Below are positions 1 through 8,077 of a DNA stretch of 64,000 nucleotides, one piece after another (position 1 is the stretch's first letter; each line of letters starts with the position of its first letter). The notes under the pieces are model-generated. The model worked only from the letters and a program-made list of their open reading frames with translations. It was not told where the DNA came from and made no database searches. Location of the stretch: assembly GCF_041380365.1 (NCBI RefSeq), contig NZ_CP159981.1:186001-250000 (forward strand), written 5' to 3'. Position numbers and translations under genes: made by a program. Origin of the DNA: Buchananella sp. 14KM1171 (GTDB taxonomy: Bacteria > Actinomycetota > Actinomycetes > Actinomycetales > Actinomycetaceae).

Positions 1-658
1 TCGAGCGTTTCCGGGCCCAGTAGTAGGTCGAGCGAGCAAGCCCCACGATCGCGCACAGTCTTGATACCGGGTGTATGGCTTTGAGGGTAGTGACCAAGAG
101 GATCAAGAGCTCTTGCCACGTATCAACCTCATCCCTCAAAGCACAAGATTTTTCCAGCAGCTCCACGTGTAGCGCGTCCAAAGCCTGGCGTTTTTCTTCG
201 TTGGGGGCTTGAGCCTTGGCTGTTTCGATGTGGTGGCGCATTTCTTGCAGCCATTTACCCCAATGCTCGAATCGGTATCCTGCTTTCTGGGCGCGGTTAA
301 TGCGCTCGTATGCGGCTTTAGCGCTTGTTTCAGGGTCGACCATTTTTCTGTCCTCTAGCCAGCGTCCGAAAATGATCGGGTAAGAACCGGCCGGTAGTCC
401 GTACTCGCGAGTGAGTTTGCCCGCGTTTTCACCAGCAAGCCATCTCATCCCGATCTCGGTCTTTAATTCTACCGGCCAGAAACGCGGCACGCGTTCTTGA
501 CGGGCTAGGTCAAAACCATCACGATCAGCTTCCCGACAAATCCGGCGTGCTGTCTCATACGACACGCCCGCACGCGCAGCACACTGACTAACCCGCAAGC
601 CCTGCTCATACAAATCCAGCACCATCAACCGACGCTGAAAACGCTCCTCTATCGACAC
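1..658 (-). CDS. IS3-family-like transposase, N-terminal part (partial)
   Basis: This is an open frame of about 219 codons with no stop before the window edge, so the C-terminal part is missing. The N-terminus (about residues 1-45) reads as a helix-turn-helix with the pattern VSQCAARAGVSYETARRI. A second segment (about 60-110) looks like another DNA-binding helix bundle. The last visible residues, SRLCAIVGLARSTYYW, match the HTH that opens the OrfB half of IS3 transposases. OrfA-like and OrfB-like parts therefore seem to lie in one frame instead of being joined by frameshifting. The GTG start at 658 is chosen because GGGAGG sits about 4 bases upstream. The DDE residues would lie beyond the left edge, so activity cannot be judged. 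Confidence 0.7.
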   Translation of the reverse strand, partial: MSIEERFQRRLMVLDLYEQGLRVSQCAARAGVSYETARRICREADRDGFDLARQERVPRFWPVELKTEIGMRWLAGENAGKLTREYGLPAGSYPIIFGRWLEDRKMVDPETSAKAAYERINRAQKAGYRFEHWGKWLQEMRHHIETAKAQAPNEEKRQALDALHVELLEKSCALRDEVDTWQELLILLVTTLKAIHPVSRLCAIVGLARSTYYWARKRS

Positions 659-707
659 AATCCCTCCCAAGACCAGGACTGTCCAACAACAAGGGTTCGG
701 TCCAACA
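1..707 (-). mobile_element. IS3-type insertion sequence, 5' part (runs off the window)
   Basis: The transposase-like gene at 1-658 and the short upstream stretch form the start of an insertion sequence that continues past the left edge. Reading the minus strand, the motif TGTTGGACC begins at 707 and a second TGTTGGAC begins at 688. The first is a candidate terminal repeat because IS3 ends usually begin with TG. The other end is outside the window, so the inverted-repeat pair and target duplication cannot be confirmed. Base composition is clearly more AT-rich than the housekeeping block to the right. Confidence 0.6.
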
Positions 708-871
708 AAGACTCGAACGCTGCAATAAGGCACCAATCATTTGCGCAGGGGGCATCGGGAGAACCGAACCCCCCAGCGATGCGTCTGCTGTGACCGCAGC
801 GTTCCGCCGACGTCCCTGTGGCTGTTCGTGCGGGCGGCGCCGGTCAACCACCCCGCGCTCGTTGCAGCGTC
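659..871. other. Gap between the insertion sequence and mcrC
   Basis: No convincing gene is seen here. Positions up to about 707 belong to the insertion sequence end. Positions 806-823 contain the pattern GCCGACGTCCC, one of several loosely related copies of a motif found across the window. A short reading frame crossing this gap on the minus strand has atypical composition and no ribosome site, and is not called. Confidence 0.4.
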
Positions 872-1930
872 CTAGCCGAAGTGCTTAGCAGCAATCCCAT
901 CCAGCTGGTCCCTGATCTCAGCGAAGGGCTTGCCCAGGTCCAGTGCTCGCACCGCGATCTGGTTTCCGCTCATCTGGTAATCACCGTCGGGCTGCACATC
1001 CTGATCGGTCTTGGCGTAGAGCAACATGCCCGAAACGGTGTGGGGCACTCCCTTGGCTGCCAGCTCCGCCTCCTTGTTCTTCACGTAGGCGAAGATTTGA
1101 TAGAGGTTCTGGGAGTGGATGGTGTGCTTACCCCACCGCTCCTGCGTCGAGCGCGAGTAGTACTTCGCGTCGATGATCAAGAAACAGTTGTCCCGGCTGA
1201 GTACGATGTCGCTCTGCATGGTGGGAAGCATCGTGCCCACCCCGTCATCCAGCGCCCATTTGATCTGCGGCGAGCTTGCCCTGGCCAGTCGGCATTCGGC
1301 TGCGTAGTACTCCAAGATGAACTTCTCAAACAGCCGTGCCATGTTCTCTGGTTTCAGGAAGCTCATGAGCCGCAGCTCGCCACGCTCGGTGGTCTGCAAC
1401 ATGCCCTCCAGCACCAGCTGGCAGATGGACAGCAGAATTCGATAGCTCTGCGTGTTGCGGGTGAAGCGGATAGACGCCCACCGGATCGCGGCGGGATCCA
1501 CCTCCGTCACTTCGGTGAGAAACAGCAGGAGCCTGCGCAGCTCGTCGCGCCGCTGCTCGCTTACCGCGCCATGCCGCAGCAGGACCATCGCGGTGGTCTT
1601 GAGGACACGGTTCATCAGGTGGTCCACGCTGAGCTCGTCATACTCGCACGAAAGACTCTGCCGGCGGGCCAGACGATTGCGCACCGTGCCAGGTAGGTCG
1701 ATCTTTCCCCGCAGGGTGCCAAGGTCCTCGGTGTGGCTCAGGTACTCGCGGTGCAGTCCCCGCTTTAGCTGGCGGGTAATGCCCATGGCCAGGATCGCCG
1801 CGAAGAGATCGTGGATGTGTTCGAACTCCTCGCCCGCAACGTCCTCCTCGCGGTCGGGGCGTAGGTCCTGTAAGGCGTAGGAGAGCATATAGAACACGTT
1901 CTTGATGAATATGCTCTTGTCCTTGATCAC
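872..1930 (-). CDS. mcrC: McrC family protein, nuclease subunit of an McrBC-type restriction system
   Basis: A 352-residue protein, the usual McrC size. The family partners with the McrB GTPase and supplies the PD-(D/E)xK nuclease that cuts modified DNA. The C-terminal third shows the expected core: SDIVLSR, then LIIDAKYY (Asp-Ala-Lys), then a conserved QNLYQIFAYV helix. The N-terminal half (MIKDKSIFIKNVFYMLSYA, then GTLRGKIDLPGT) is the McrB-interacting region. The start overlaps the mcrB stop by four bases (ATGA), so the two are translationally coupled in the normal mcrB-mcrC order. It belongs to the lower-GC accessory block at the left of the window. Family assignment is firm; the modification recognised is unknown. 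Confidence 0.9.
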   Translation of the reverse strand: MIKDKSIFIKNVFYMLSYALQDLRPDREEDVAGEEFEHIHDLFAAILAMGITRQLKRGLHREYLSHTEDLGTLRGKIDLPGTVRNRLARRQSLSCEYDELSVDHLMNRVLKTTAMVLLRHGAVSEQRRDELRRLLLFLTEVTEVDPAAIRWASIRFTRNTQSYRILLSICQLVLEGMLQTTERGELRLMSFLKPENMARLFEKFILEYYAAECRLARASSPQIKWALDDGVGTMLPTMQSDIVLSRDNCFLIIDAKYYSRSTQERWGKHTIHSQNLYQIFAYVKNKEAELAAKGVPHTVSGMLLYAKTDQDVQPDGDYQMSGNQIAVRALDLGKPFAEIRDQLDGIAAKHFG

Positions 1931-4344
1931 GGCTTTAGCACCTCGTGGAGCTTACGGATCCAGCTCTCCGCCTTGTCTTCGTCGTCGAACCAGTACTCCC
2001 GCAGCATCGGCGCGAGGTCGTAGTCGACCACCTCCGTCAGCCACTTCTCGGTAGCCTCTGGCCGACCGCAGAAGTAGCTGTGGCCGATGCAGAATCCTCG
2101 CCCCAGCGACCTGTCCTTGCGGATGTCCGCGTTGAGTTCCTTGACCACGCCAACCAGACGATCAAACGCCTCGCTCGCGAGCGCCTTGCGCAGGAAGGTA
2201 AATCCCTTGGAGTCGAAGCCGGGCTCGATCTCGAAGAAGCTGAAGCGTCGCCGCAGTGCGTAGTCAATCAGCGCCAAAGAACGATCGGCCGTGTTCATCA
2301 TTCCGATGATGTGGAGGTTGGCCGGCACGCTGAAGTTCATGCCGTTGTACGCCAGCGTCGCCTTGTGCCCCCGGTAGTCCCGCTCGATCAGCATGAGCAG
2401 CTCGCCGAAGATCTTTGAGAGGTTACCTCGGTTGATCTCGTCGATGATGAAGAAGAAGTCCTTGTCCGGCTGGTTGGCTGCGCGCTGGCAGAACCGGTAG
2501 AAGACGCCGTACTGCAGCTCGAAGCCCTCACCCTGGGGCTTGTACCCCAGCATGAAGTCCTCGTAGGAGTAGTTCTGGTGGAACTGGACGAACTCGATGC
2601 GGGTGTCGTCCTTCTCCCCCATCAGCGACCAGGCAAGCCGCCTGGCGGCAAACGTCTTTCCGACGCCCGGCGCGCCCTGAAGGATGATGTTCTTCTTGTG
2701 CCCCAACACAGAGACGAGTTGGTCGTAACGGTCCTCGGTCATGTAGACCTCGGCCAGGAAGTCAGCTCGTGAGTACCCGGCCGCTCCCTTTTCTTCCGGG
2801 ACCGGATTCTCCTCACGGATGAGGTCCAGCAGGAAGTCGTACTCCTCGGGCGTCAATTTAAACAGGCTGCCCATTGGGTTTTTGAGGTACTCCATGTCCC
2901 TCAGTTCCTGGCACGCAGCGAAGACCTCGTAGTCAATGGGAGTGGGAAGGCCCTCGGTCTTTTCGAATCGCAGTCTTTCCCCGTCTTGCTCCGCCACGAT
3001 CCGCCCCAGCGCCACAATCTGCTTCACCGGCGTCGATTCGTAGCCGATAACAAGGTCACCCGCTCGGGCGTCCAGGAAGTGCTGGTGGATGCGGCGCTTG
3101 TTTCCGCGCTCGTTGTAGAGCGTGTAGCTCTGCTCCTCGCCCACAGCAATATCGGCAAAGCTCCACTTCCGGGGGTTAGCGTTCAGCCACCAATAGTGCC
3201 GTTCGCGGTCCAAGGGCTCCTCTTCTCCGTTGGGTTCGTTAGACGCGTAAAGAGCAACCTCGGAGGTGTCGAAGCGGTCGAGCGCTGCCAGCAGCTCCGG
3301 GCGCAGCCGCCAGATGAAGCTGCCCACTTCGTCCTTTTCAGCATCCCTGCCGATGTAGAGCACACGCCACCATTGCGCGCTGCCGTCTTCCCGGCCCGGC
3401 ACGGGGCAGCCGGTCTTCTTCGCCACCCGCTTCGCCAGACCTACAGAGCCGGAAAGGTAGACGTTGTAACTGCCCCCGTATTTCTGCGCCAGGTACTTGC
3501 AGGAAGACTCCCCGCCGCAGTCCTTGATCCGAGCGACTATCTCCAGGCTCGACCTCGTGAACACGTTCTCGTCGTGCAGCAGCGCCAGCCAGTCGTCAAC
3601 CGATAGGCCGGGATGGTACTGATCCTTGCTCGGCGTCCACTCTTGCGCCGTCGTCTGTGGTTCGTGAGCAAAGTGCTGTCCAACGTAGTAACAGAAGTCA
3701 GCCGTGAGCGTGCGGAGAGATGGGTCTGAATAGCAGTCGGGGGTGAGCTGCGACTGCAACAGTCCTGCTAGTTCGGGATCTTCTTGAAGGGTGGCGCAGA
3801 TCTCGTCATAGAACGCGAGGTGGTTGCGCAGATTGTCCTTGTACTCCCCCTTCCTGAATCGGTAGCTTGTACCGAGCACCTGGGAAGCTGTCTTAGCCTC
3901 ACCAAACCTGTAGACGTAGTAACGGTCTGGGTAACGCAACCACAAGTAGGTGGTTATAGCGTTCTCGCTCTGAAAGTGCTGCTTCGCACCGTGTCCATGA
4001 GTCTCAAGCAAGCGCTGAGCCCCGTGCTTGAAGGCCTCAATCCGCTCGTAGTAATCCCTACTCTCGTCAAATAGAGAGACAAACAGATCCCGAACCTCCT
4101 CTGGCGCCTCCTTAGCTAAGTCGACGATCATCCCAGCCGGGAAGTTGTTTGTGGAGGCGAGCAACTTGGAAGTCTTGGCAAGAGAACGCTCCAGCATACG
4201 GGAGAAGTTGGTGGCCTCTACGTCCCAGTTCTCCTGGAAGTGTCTCACCGCTTCCCACTTGTGCTTCTCTTCCGCCCAGTGGCGGGCATCGAAGTCCCGT
4301 TTGTAATCGGCAAGTATCTCGCGTAACCGAAACACGTCAAACAT
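1927..4344 (-). CDS. mcrB: McrB-type AAA+ GTPase with an internal EVE domain
   Basis: This is the motor and recognition subunit of the McrBC pair. The C-terminal third is the McrB AAA+ domain: Walker A GAPGVGKT (about residues 557-564), Walker B with FFFIIDEINRG, and the McrB signature MNTADRSLALIDYALRRRF. Just before it (about 384-512) is an EVE domain, seen in YWWLNANPRKWSF, then HFLDARAGDLVIGYES and IVALGRIV; EVE domains bind modified bases in known proteins. The region at about 240-355 (ESSCKYLAQKYGG, YNVYLSG, FIWRLRPEL) is a second conserved module. The first 230 residues match nothing I recognise. An upstream GTG at 4428 keeps the frame open, but the ATG at 4344 has GAAGGAG about 7 bases ahead and is preferred (805 residues). 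Coupled to mcrC. Confidence 0.88.
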   Translation of the reverse strand: MFDVFRLREILADYKRDFDARHWAEEKHKWEAVRHFQENWDVEATNFSRMLERSLAKTSKLLASTNNFPAGMIVDLAKEAPEEVRDLFVSLFDESRDYYERIEAFKHGAQRLLETHGHGAKQHFQSENAITTYLWLRYPDRYYVYRFGEAKTASQVLGTSYRFRKGEYKDNLRNHLAFYDEICATLQEDPELAGLLQSQLTPDCYSDPSLRTLTADFCYYVGQHFAHEPQTTAQEWTPSKDQYHPGLSVDDWLALLHDENVFTRSSLEIVARIKDCGGESSCKYLAQKYGGSYNVYLSGSVGLAKRVAKKTGCPVPGREDGSAQWWRVLYIGRDAEKDEVGSFIWRLRPELLAALDRFDTSEVALYASNEPNGEEEPLDRERHYWWLNANPRKWSFADIAVGEEQSYTLYNERGNKRRIHQHFLDARAGDLVIGYESTPVKQIVALGRIVAEQDGERLRFEKTEGLPTPIDYEVFAACQELRDMEYLKNPMGSLFKLTPEEYDFLLDLIREENPVPEEKGAAGYSRADFLAEVYMTEDRYDQLVSVLGHKKNIILQGAPGVGKTFAARRLAWSLMGEKDDTRIEFVQFHQNYSYEDFMLGYKPQGEGFELQYGVFYRFCQRAANQPDKDFFFIIDEINRGNLSKIFGELLMLIERDYRGHKATLAYNGMNFSVPANLHIIGMMNTADRSLALIDYALRRRFSFFEIEPGFDSKGFTFLRKALASEAFDRLVGVVKELNADIRKDRSLGRGFCIGHSYFCGRPEATEKWLTEVVDYDLAPMLREYWFDDEDKAESWIRKLHEVLKP

Positions 4345-4564
4345 CGCTCGCTCCTTCACGGATGCCACAGCTTCTCCCGGACCCAGCAGTTGCTGTGCCC
4401 GTATTGAGAGCTGCACCGATTTTGGCACGGCGCGCCGGGGAGGGTACGCGCGAAACTCCTAAACGCGGAAAGGCCAGATCGTGAGCCTTAGTGGGCAAGG
4501 CACCGCAGCGGGCTAAAAGTCACCGTCTGGGACCGGACACATGCAGGTTAAGAACGAACCCCGG

Positions 4565-4680
4565 CCAGGGACTTCAGTCGGCAGTCAGCCGCGCCGCTAC
4601 TGCTTCCACGATCGCTGCCGCCGCCTGCGCCTTGCTGCCACTGTCCTCGCCTACGTCCCCTCTGGCCGCCCCTACTAGTT
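4565..4680 (-). pseudogene. Displaced remnant of the coaBC 3' end
   Basis: Reading the minus strand gives a C-terminal peptide containing [19 protein letters not shown] followed by TAD and a stop. The live coaBC gene ends with [19 protein letters not shown] then S and a stop. At DNA level 4585-4656 matches 6688-6759 at about 66 of 72 positions by hand alignment, both on the same strand. No start codon or upstream coaBC coding sequence accompanies the remnant, so it cannot be a gene. It sits directly beyond the stop of the RloB-like gene, so the AbiL pair is bracketed by two copies of the coaBC terminus. Divergence between copies argues against a very recent simple duplication and for an imported replacement 3' end. 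Confidence 0.8.
4585..4656 (-). repeat. Direct repeat, copy A (coaBC terminus remnant)
   Basis: Left copy of the approximately 72-bp direct repeat that brackets the AbiL pair. Six mismatches to copy B at 6688-6759 were counted by eye. It may be an attachment-site-like boundary. Confidence 0.8.
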
Positions 4681-4690
4681 GGCTGGTTTC

Positions 4691-5287
4691 CTATGCGCTG
4701 CGCATGAGGTCTACCAGGATCGGCAGCGCCGATGACGGATCTGGCCCCTGCCGCCCCGGTCGCATCTCGCTGTCAACAGTACGAGCGATCTTGCATGCGG
4801 CTTCCACCGCGCCGAACGGGAAGGTTGACGAAAGCACCTTGTTCTTCACGAGCCCCAAGCGCTCTACGCAGTCGTCTAGCTGTGTCGAGGTCAGAGCCGA
4901 CCGCCTGTCTTCGACGTGCCAGCGCAGCCAGACTTCAAACTTCAGATTCGAAATCAGCAGGCTGATCTTCTCCCGTTGAGCGAAATGAATCGCAGAGGCC
5001 AGCGTCCGGTGTTGATCGACGTCTACCAGGCAAACGCACTCGTCAAATTCCTTGCCTCTCCGTGCGGCGTTGTCCCGGAACTCAATGCATTTCTGCACAA
5101 CCTTGAGCGGGTCTTTTCCTACTGGAACGGACTTGACCGTAGTAGTAGTCCCTCTGCTGCGCAGGTAATCGTTGAGCCCCTCGACGTACTGGGGCTCAGT
5201 TCGCAGCCCCTCTGTGACAACAAGGATCCGCCGCGCAAGTTGCCGCGCTGGCCTCGCCTTGCGTTCTCGCCGCATTCCCGCCATCAT
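4691..5287 (-). CDS. RloB-like protein (AbiLii type), candidate nuclease of a two-gene phage defence system
   Basis: A 198-residue protein of the RloB family. It has an N-terminal basic stretch, then ILVVTEGLRTEPQY (acidic residues about 26 and 31), then CVCLVDVDQH (Asp 89 and 91) and LLISNLKFEVWLRWH (about 111-124). The E...DxD arrangement resembles the TOPRIM-like metal site proposed for this family, and the SNxxFExW motif is its hallmark. It starts inside the stop of the AAA ATPase gene (four-base ATGA overlap), so the pair is an operon. RloB-type proteins beside AAA ATPases make up the AbiL abortive-infection system and the rlo loci of restriction islands. Its stop lies next to the coaBC remnant. 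The biochemical activity is inferred, not shown. Confidence 0.8.
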   Translation of the reverse strand: MMAGMRRERKARPARQLARRILVVTEGLRTEPQYVEGLNDYLRSRGTTTTVKSVPVGKDPLKVVQKCIEFRDNAARRGKEFDECVCLVDVDQHRTLASAIHFAQREKISLLISNLKFEVWLRWHVEDRRSALTSTQLDDCVERLGLVKNKVLSSTFPFGAVEAACKIARTVDSEMRPGRQGPDPSSALPILVDLMRSA

Positions 5288-6627
5288 TCCTCCGCTTGCC
5301 GAGAATCGATAAGTGCAGCGAACAAGCTGGGCGAAAGTCGCGGAGTTCCGCCGTACCGGCCCGTGAGGTAACGCTTTGCAACGTTGGCGTCTGGATGCTT
5401 GGGGAAATCAGCCAGGCACGTCAGCTCCGTCACGCCCTCGACCGTCTTGTCGGTGAACCAAACCTGCTCCGGCTCCAGCCGAACATCGCTAAGTGGCGAA
5501 AGCACGTACGACTCGTGACTGGTGAAAACCAACTGCGCGTGCCGAGTGTTGACGCATGGGTCCGCGAACGCACCGAGCAGCACGTCGAGCAGGTGCGGGT
5601 GAAGGCTTGCGTCGATCTCATCGACCAGCAGCAGGCCACCCCGCCGCAAAACCTGCAGCGCGGGCACCGCAATCGCGAGCCAGGCGATGGTGCCGTCGCT
5701 TTCCTCTTGGACGGAGAACTCTGGGCAATCCTCACCACTGCCACGATGGGAGAAGACGAGCCGCCTGGCAACCTGTTCCGCGACGTCTTCGGTCAGCTCC
5801 TCCTCTTTGACTTCCTCAGCTGGTTCCCGCACAGATTCGTGATCCCGCTGAGCGTCGCCGTCAAGTTCACGCCGGAGTCGTGAGATTGCCAGGCGTATCC
5901 GTTCCGGGACGTTCCTCTCCTCAACCCTGACCTTCGTCACGCCGATGTCTGCGACTCGCAGCAGCGCTTCCAGGTCGCTGAAAGTGACGTCGCCGTCCAC
6001 GAGGAGGTCTGATAGGCGCCTTAACCGTGCGGCACGGTGTGAGTCCTTCACTAGGACAACGTCAAACCCTGCCAGGAGCTTGCGGGCGAAGCTCTTGAGT
6101 GGGGAATCCTCCAACAACAGTGCACGGCTAAGCACCAGTTCCCTGGCCGTTACCTTGATCTTCCCACCTAGGCTCTGGTGGAAGCTGAGAACGCTCTCTT
6201 CCCGGTCCCGTTCGAGCAAAGTACGCCAACGCGAGGTGACTTCGCGCATCCACTCGCGCCTGATTCCGTCTCGGTCGACCTCGAAACCGTACAGGTAGCG
6301 TCGTCCATCGATAACCACGTCAAGCTCGTACAGGCTCGAGGATTCCTGGGATTCAGCATCGAGTTTGAAGGGGGCACGCACCATGTTCTTGGAGGCTTGC
6401 CACTCGGTAGCAGAAAGCACGATCGCGGTGTAGGCGTATCGGAAGGCGTCCAGAATCGCCGACTTGCCCGTGGCATTGCCGCCGAAGATCCCGGCAAGCG
6501 GGTAAATGGAGGTCCCCCAATCGCCGTCCTTGGGCAGGAGCGTCTTTAGTGACGGTCGAGTTAAGTCGATCTCGACCTCGTCACGGATGCTCTTGTGGTT
6601 GCGGACAGAGAAGCGCAGCAACGTCAT
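5284..6627 (-). CDS. AAA-family ATPase of an AbiL/RloAB-type defence pair (AbiLi/RloA-like)
   Basis: A 447-residue SMC/OLD-like ATPase. It opens with MTLLRFSVRNHKSI, the usual start of this family, and has Walker A GGNATGKS (about 49-56), an ABC-type signature EESDGT (about 307-312), Walker B GGLLLVDEID (about 329-338) followed by SLHPH, and a late switch histidine in FTSHESYVLS. The charged middle part (about 240-290) probably forms a coiled arm. Such ATPases paired with RloB-like partners act as sensors or regulators in abortive infection. The gene lies 55 bases from the coaBC stop on the same strand. No ribosome site is clear before the ATG at 6627, so the message may be leaderless. Codon use is less GC-biased than in coaBC. 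Confidence 0.82.
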   Translation of the reverse strand: MTLLRFSVRNHKSIRDEVEIDLTRPSLKTLLPKDGDWGTSIYPLAGIFGGNATGKSAILDAFRYAYTAIVLSATEWQASKNMVRAPFKLDAESQESSSLYELDVVIDGRRYLYGFEVDRDGIRREWMREVTSRWRTLLERDREESVLSFHQSLGGKIKVTARELVLSRALLLEDSPLKSFARKLLAGFDVVLVKDSHRAARLRRLSDLLVDGDVTFSDLEALLRVADIGVTKVRVEERNVPERIRLAISRLRRELDGDAQRDHESVREPAEEVKEEELTEDVAEQVARRLVFSHRGSGEDCPEFSVQEESDGTIAWLAIAVPALQVLRRGGLLLVDEIDASLHPHLLDVLLGAFADPCVNTRHAQLVFTSHESYVLSPLSDVRLEPEQVWFTDKTVEGVTELTCLADFPKHPDANVAKRYLTGRYGGTPRLSPSLFAALIDSRQAEE

Positions 6628-6636
6628 GCGCCCACA

Positions 6637-6660
6637 ATATCACCCTGAAGGGCCCCTTCT
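6637..6660 (-). promoter_or_regulatory. Possible leaderless promoter with a small inverted repeat before the AbiL pair
   Basis: On the minus strand a TATTGT hexamer (revcomp of 6637-6642) lies about 9 bases before the ATG at 6627, fitting a -10 element of a leaderless transcript. Immediately upstream, 6647-6659 is an inverted repeat GAAGGG-N-CCCTTC that could be an operator. No good -35 element was found, so this is weak. Confidence 0.3.
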
Positions 6661-6682
6661 ACACGTTTTTCGAGCCAGGCGG

Positions 6683-8077
6683 CTAGCTCAGCCGCGCCGC
6701 TACTGCTTCTACGATCGCTGCCGCCACCTGCGCCTTGCTGCCGCTGGCCTGGCCGACGTTGCCGCCCGCCCCGTCCAGCAGGAACACCTGCGTGTCCACG
6801 GCGCCAAAGCCGGCGCCGCCGCCCACTCGGTTTACCACCGTCAGATCGGCGCCCTTGGAGCGCGCCTTGCGCGCGCCGTATTCCAGCACGCTGCCGTGCT
6901 CGTCGCCCGTCTCCGCCGCGAAACCCACCACCAGGGCCGGGCGCGTGGGAATTCCCCCGACCAGCGGCGGATCCTGCGAGAGCTCAGCCAGCACGTCCAC
7001 CGTGGGCACCAACTCGATGGACCAGCCGCCCTCGCCGGCGCGCTCGGCGTCCGTGCGCTTGCGCTTGGCATCCAACGGCTCGCGCGGCGTAAAGTCCGCC
7101 ACCGCCGCCGCCATGATGACACAATCCGCCACCGGCCCAGCCCCGCCGCCGCTCGCGGCGGCCCGCACCGCCTGCCGCAAATCAGCAGCGCTCACCACCG
7201 GCACTACTGCAACCTCATCGGGCAGCCGCGCAAGCAGGTCCGCGCCCACGTTCGCGGCCACCAGCGTCACCCGCGCCCCAGCGCGCGCCGCAGCGAGAGC
7301 CAGCTCCACGCCCATCACGCCGGTGGAGGCGTTGGCCAGGTAGCGCACCGGGTCTATCGCCTCGCGCGTCCCCCCGGCACTGATCACCACGTGCCGACCG
7401 GCCAAATCCCCCACCACACCGCACCCGGCCGCACTTTCCAGACCGGCCGGCGCAGCGTCGTCCACAAACGCCCCCGCCGCACCGACTCCCGCCGCAACAT
7501 CCGAACCGGCCGGCGCAGCGTCGTCCACCAATGCAATGGCCGCAGCGAAAATGGCCTCGGGGTCAGGCAGGCGCCCGATCCCAGAATCGGAACCGGTCAG
7601 CCGCCCGGAGGCCGGCGTCAGCACGCTCACGCCGCGCCGCCGCAGGAGCGCCACGTTGTCCTGCGTGGCCGGGTGGTTCCACATCTCGGTGTGCATGGCG
7701 GGCGCCACCAGGACCGGGCAAGCGGCGGTCAGCAGCACGGCCCCCAGTAGGTCGTCGGCGCGGCCGGTAGCGGCGCGTGCCAGGAAGTCGGCGGTGGCGG
7801 GGGCGACCACCACCAAATCCGCCTCCTGCCCTAGGCGCACGTGGTCCACACCCTCGGCGTCCTCGAACACGTCGGTGCGCACCGGCTCGTGGGACAGCGC
7901 GGCGAACGTGGCCTCCCCCACCATCCGCAGTGCGTTGTGGGTGGGCACCACGCGTACCCGGTGCCCCGCCTCCGTGAAGAGGCGCAGCAGCAAAACTGAC
8001 TTATATGCAGCGATGCCCCCCGTTACCCCCAGAACAATCCGGAGGCCACGGGGGGCACTGCTAGTGGTGTCAGGCAT
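6683..8077 (-). CDS. coaBC: Bifunctional phosphopantothenoylcysteine decarboxylase / phosphopantothenate-cysteine ligase
   Basis: This fused enzyme makes 4'-phosphopantetheine in coenzyme A synthesis: CoaB adds cysteine and CoaC decarboxylates it. The N-terminal flavoprotein half shows [11 protein letters not shown] and [16 protein letters not shown]; the C-terminal half shows [25 protein letters not shown] and KRKRTD. The two are joined by an unusually long linker (about residues 183-225) with two DDAAPAG units encoded by a 24-bp direct repeat. The ATG at 8077 overlaps the rpoZ stop and gives a standard start. It is the last gene of the pyr-gmk-rpoZ operon. In many actinobacteria metK and priA follow; here the defence island does. 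The 3' end exists twice (see 4565-4680). Confidence 0.93.
   Translation of the reverse strand: MPDTTSSAPRGLRIVLGVTGGIAAYKSVLLLRLFTEAGHRVRVVPTHNALRMVGEATFAALSHEPVRTDVFEDAEGVDHVRLGQEADLVVVAPATADFLARAATGRADDLLGAVLLTAACPVLVAPAMHTEMWNHPATQDNVALLRRRGVSVLTPASGRLTGSDSGIGRLPDPEAIFAAAIALVDDAAPAGSDVAAGVGAAGAFVDDAAPAGLESAAGCGVVGDLAGRHVVISAGGTREAIDPVRYLANASTGVMGVELALAAARAGARVTLVAANVGADLLARLPDEVAVVPVVSAADLRQAVRAAASGGGAGPVADCVIMAAAVADFTPREPLDAKRKRTDAERAGEGGWSIELVPTVDVLAELSQDPPLVGGIPTRPALVVGFAAETGDEHGSVLEYGARKARSKGADLTVVNRVGGGAGFGAVDTQVFLLDGAGGNVGQASGSKAQVAAAIVEAVAARLS
6688..6759 (-). repeat. Direct repeat, copy B (3' end of coaBC)
   Basis: Right copy of the repeat bracketing the AbiL pair, lying inside the functional coaBC 3' end. 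It may have been supplied by the incoming element and so restored the gene. Confidence 0.8.
6751..6770 (+). repeat. Dispersed CGACGTTGCCG motif, in coaBC
   Basis: Exact copy GGCCGACGTTGCCGCC in the coaBC C-terminal coding region. The displaced remnant at 4650 carries a diverged form of the same stretch. Confidence 0.5.
7442..7528 (-). repeat. In-frame 24-bp direct repeat in the coaBC linker
   Basis: Two identical 24-bp copies (7442-7465 and 7505-7528), 63 bases apart, each encode DDAAPAG between the CoaC and CoaB domains. The first 22 bases recur exactly in the GTPase gene at 45597-45618. Confidence 0.85.

Larger units (their letters stand above)
4345..4690. other. Junction between mcrB and the AbiL pair, with coaBC 3' remnant
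   Basis: This 346-base stretch separates two defence modules. Its left part is the mcrB leader with a GTG start that lacks a ribosome site. About 4565-4680 is a displaced copy of the coaBC 3' end, described separately. No other gene is supported. Confidence 0.6.

Noticed and set aside
606-851. Small minus-strand open frame across the IS-mcrC gap
   Set aside because: It runs through the insertion sequence end, lacks a ribosome site and has no recognisable domain.
4345-4428. GTG at 4428 as mcrB start
   Set aside because: No ribosome site precedes it, whereas the ATG at 4344 has a strong GAAGGAG at good spacing.
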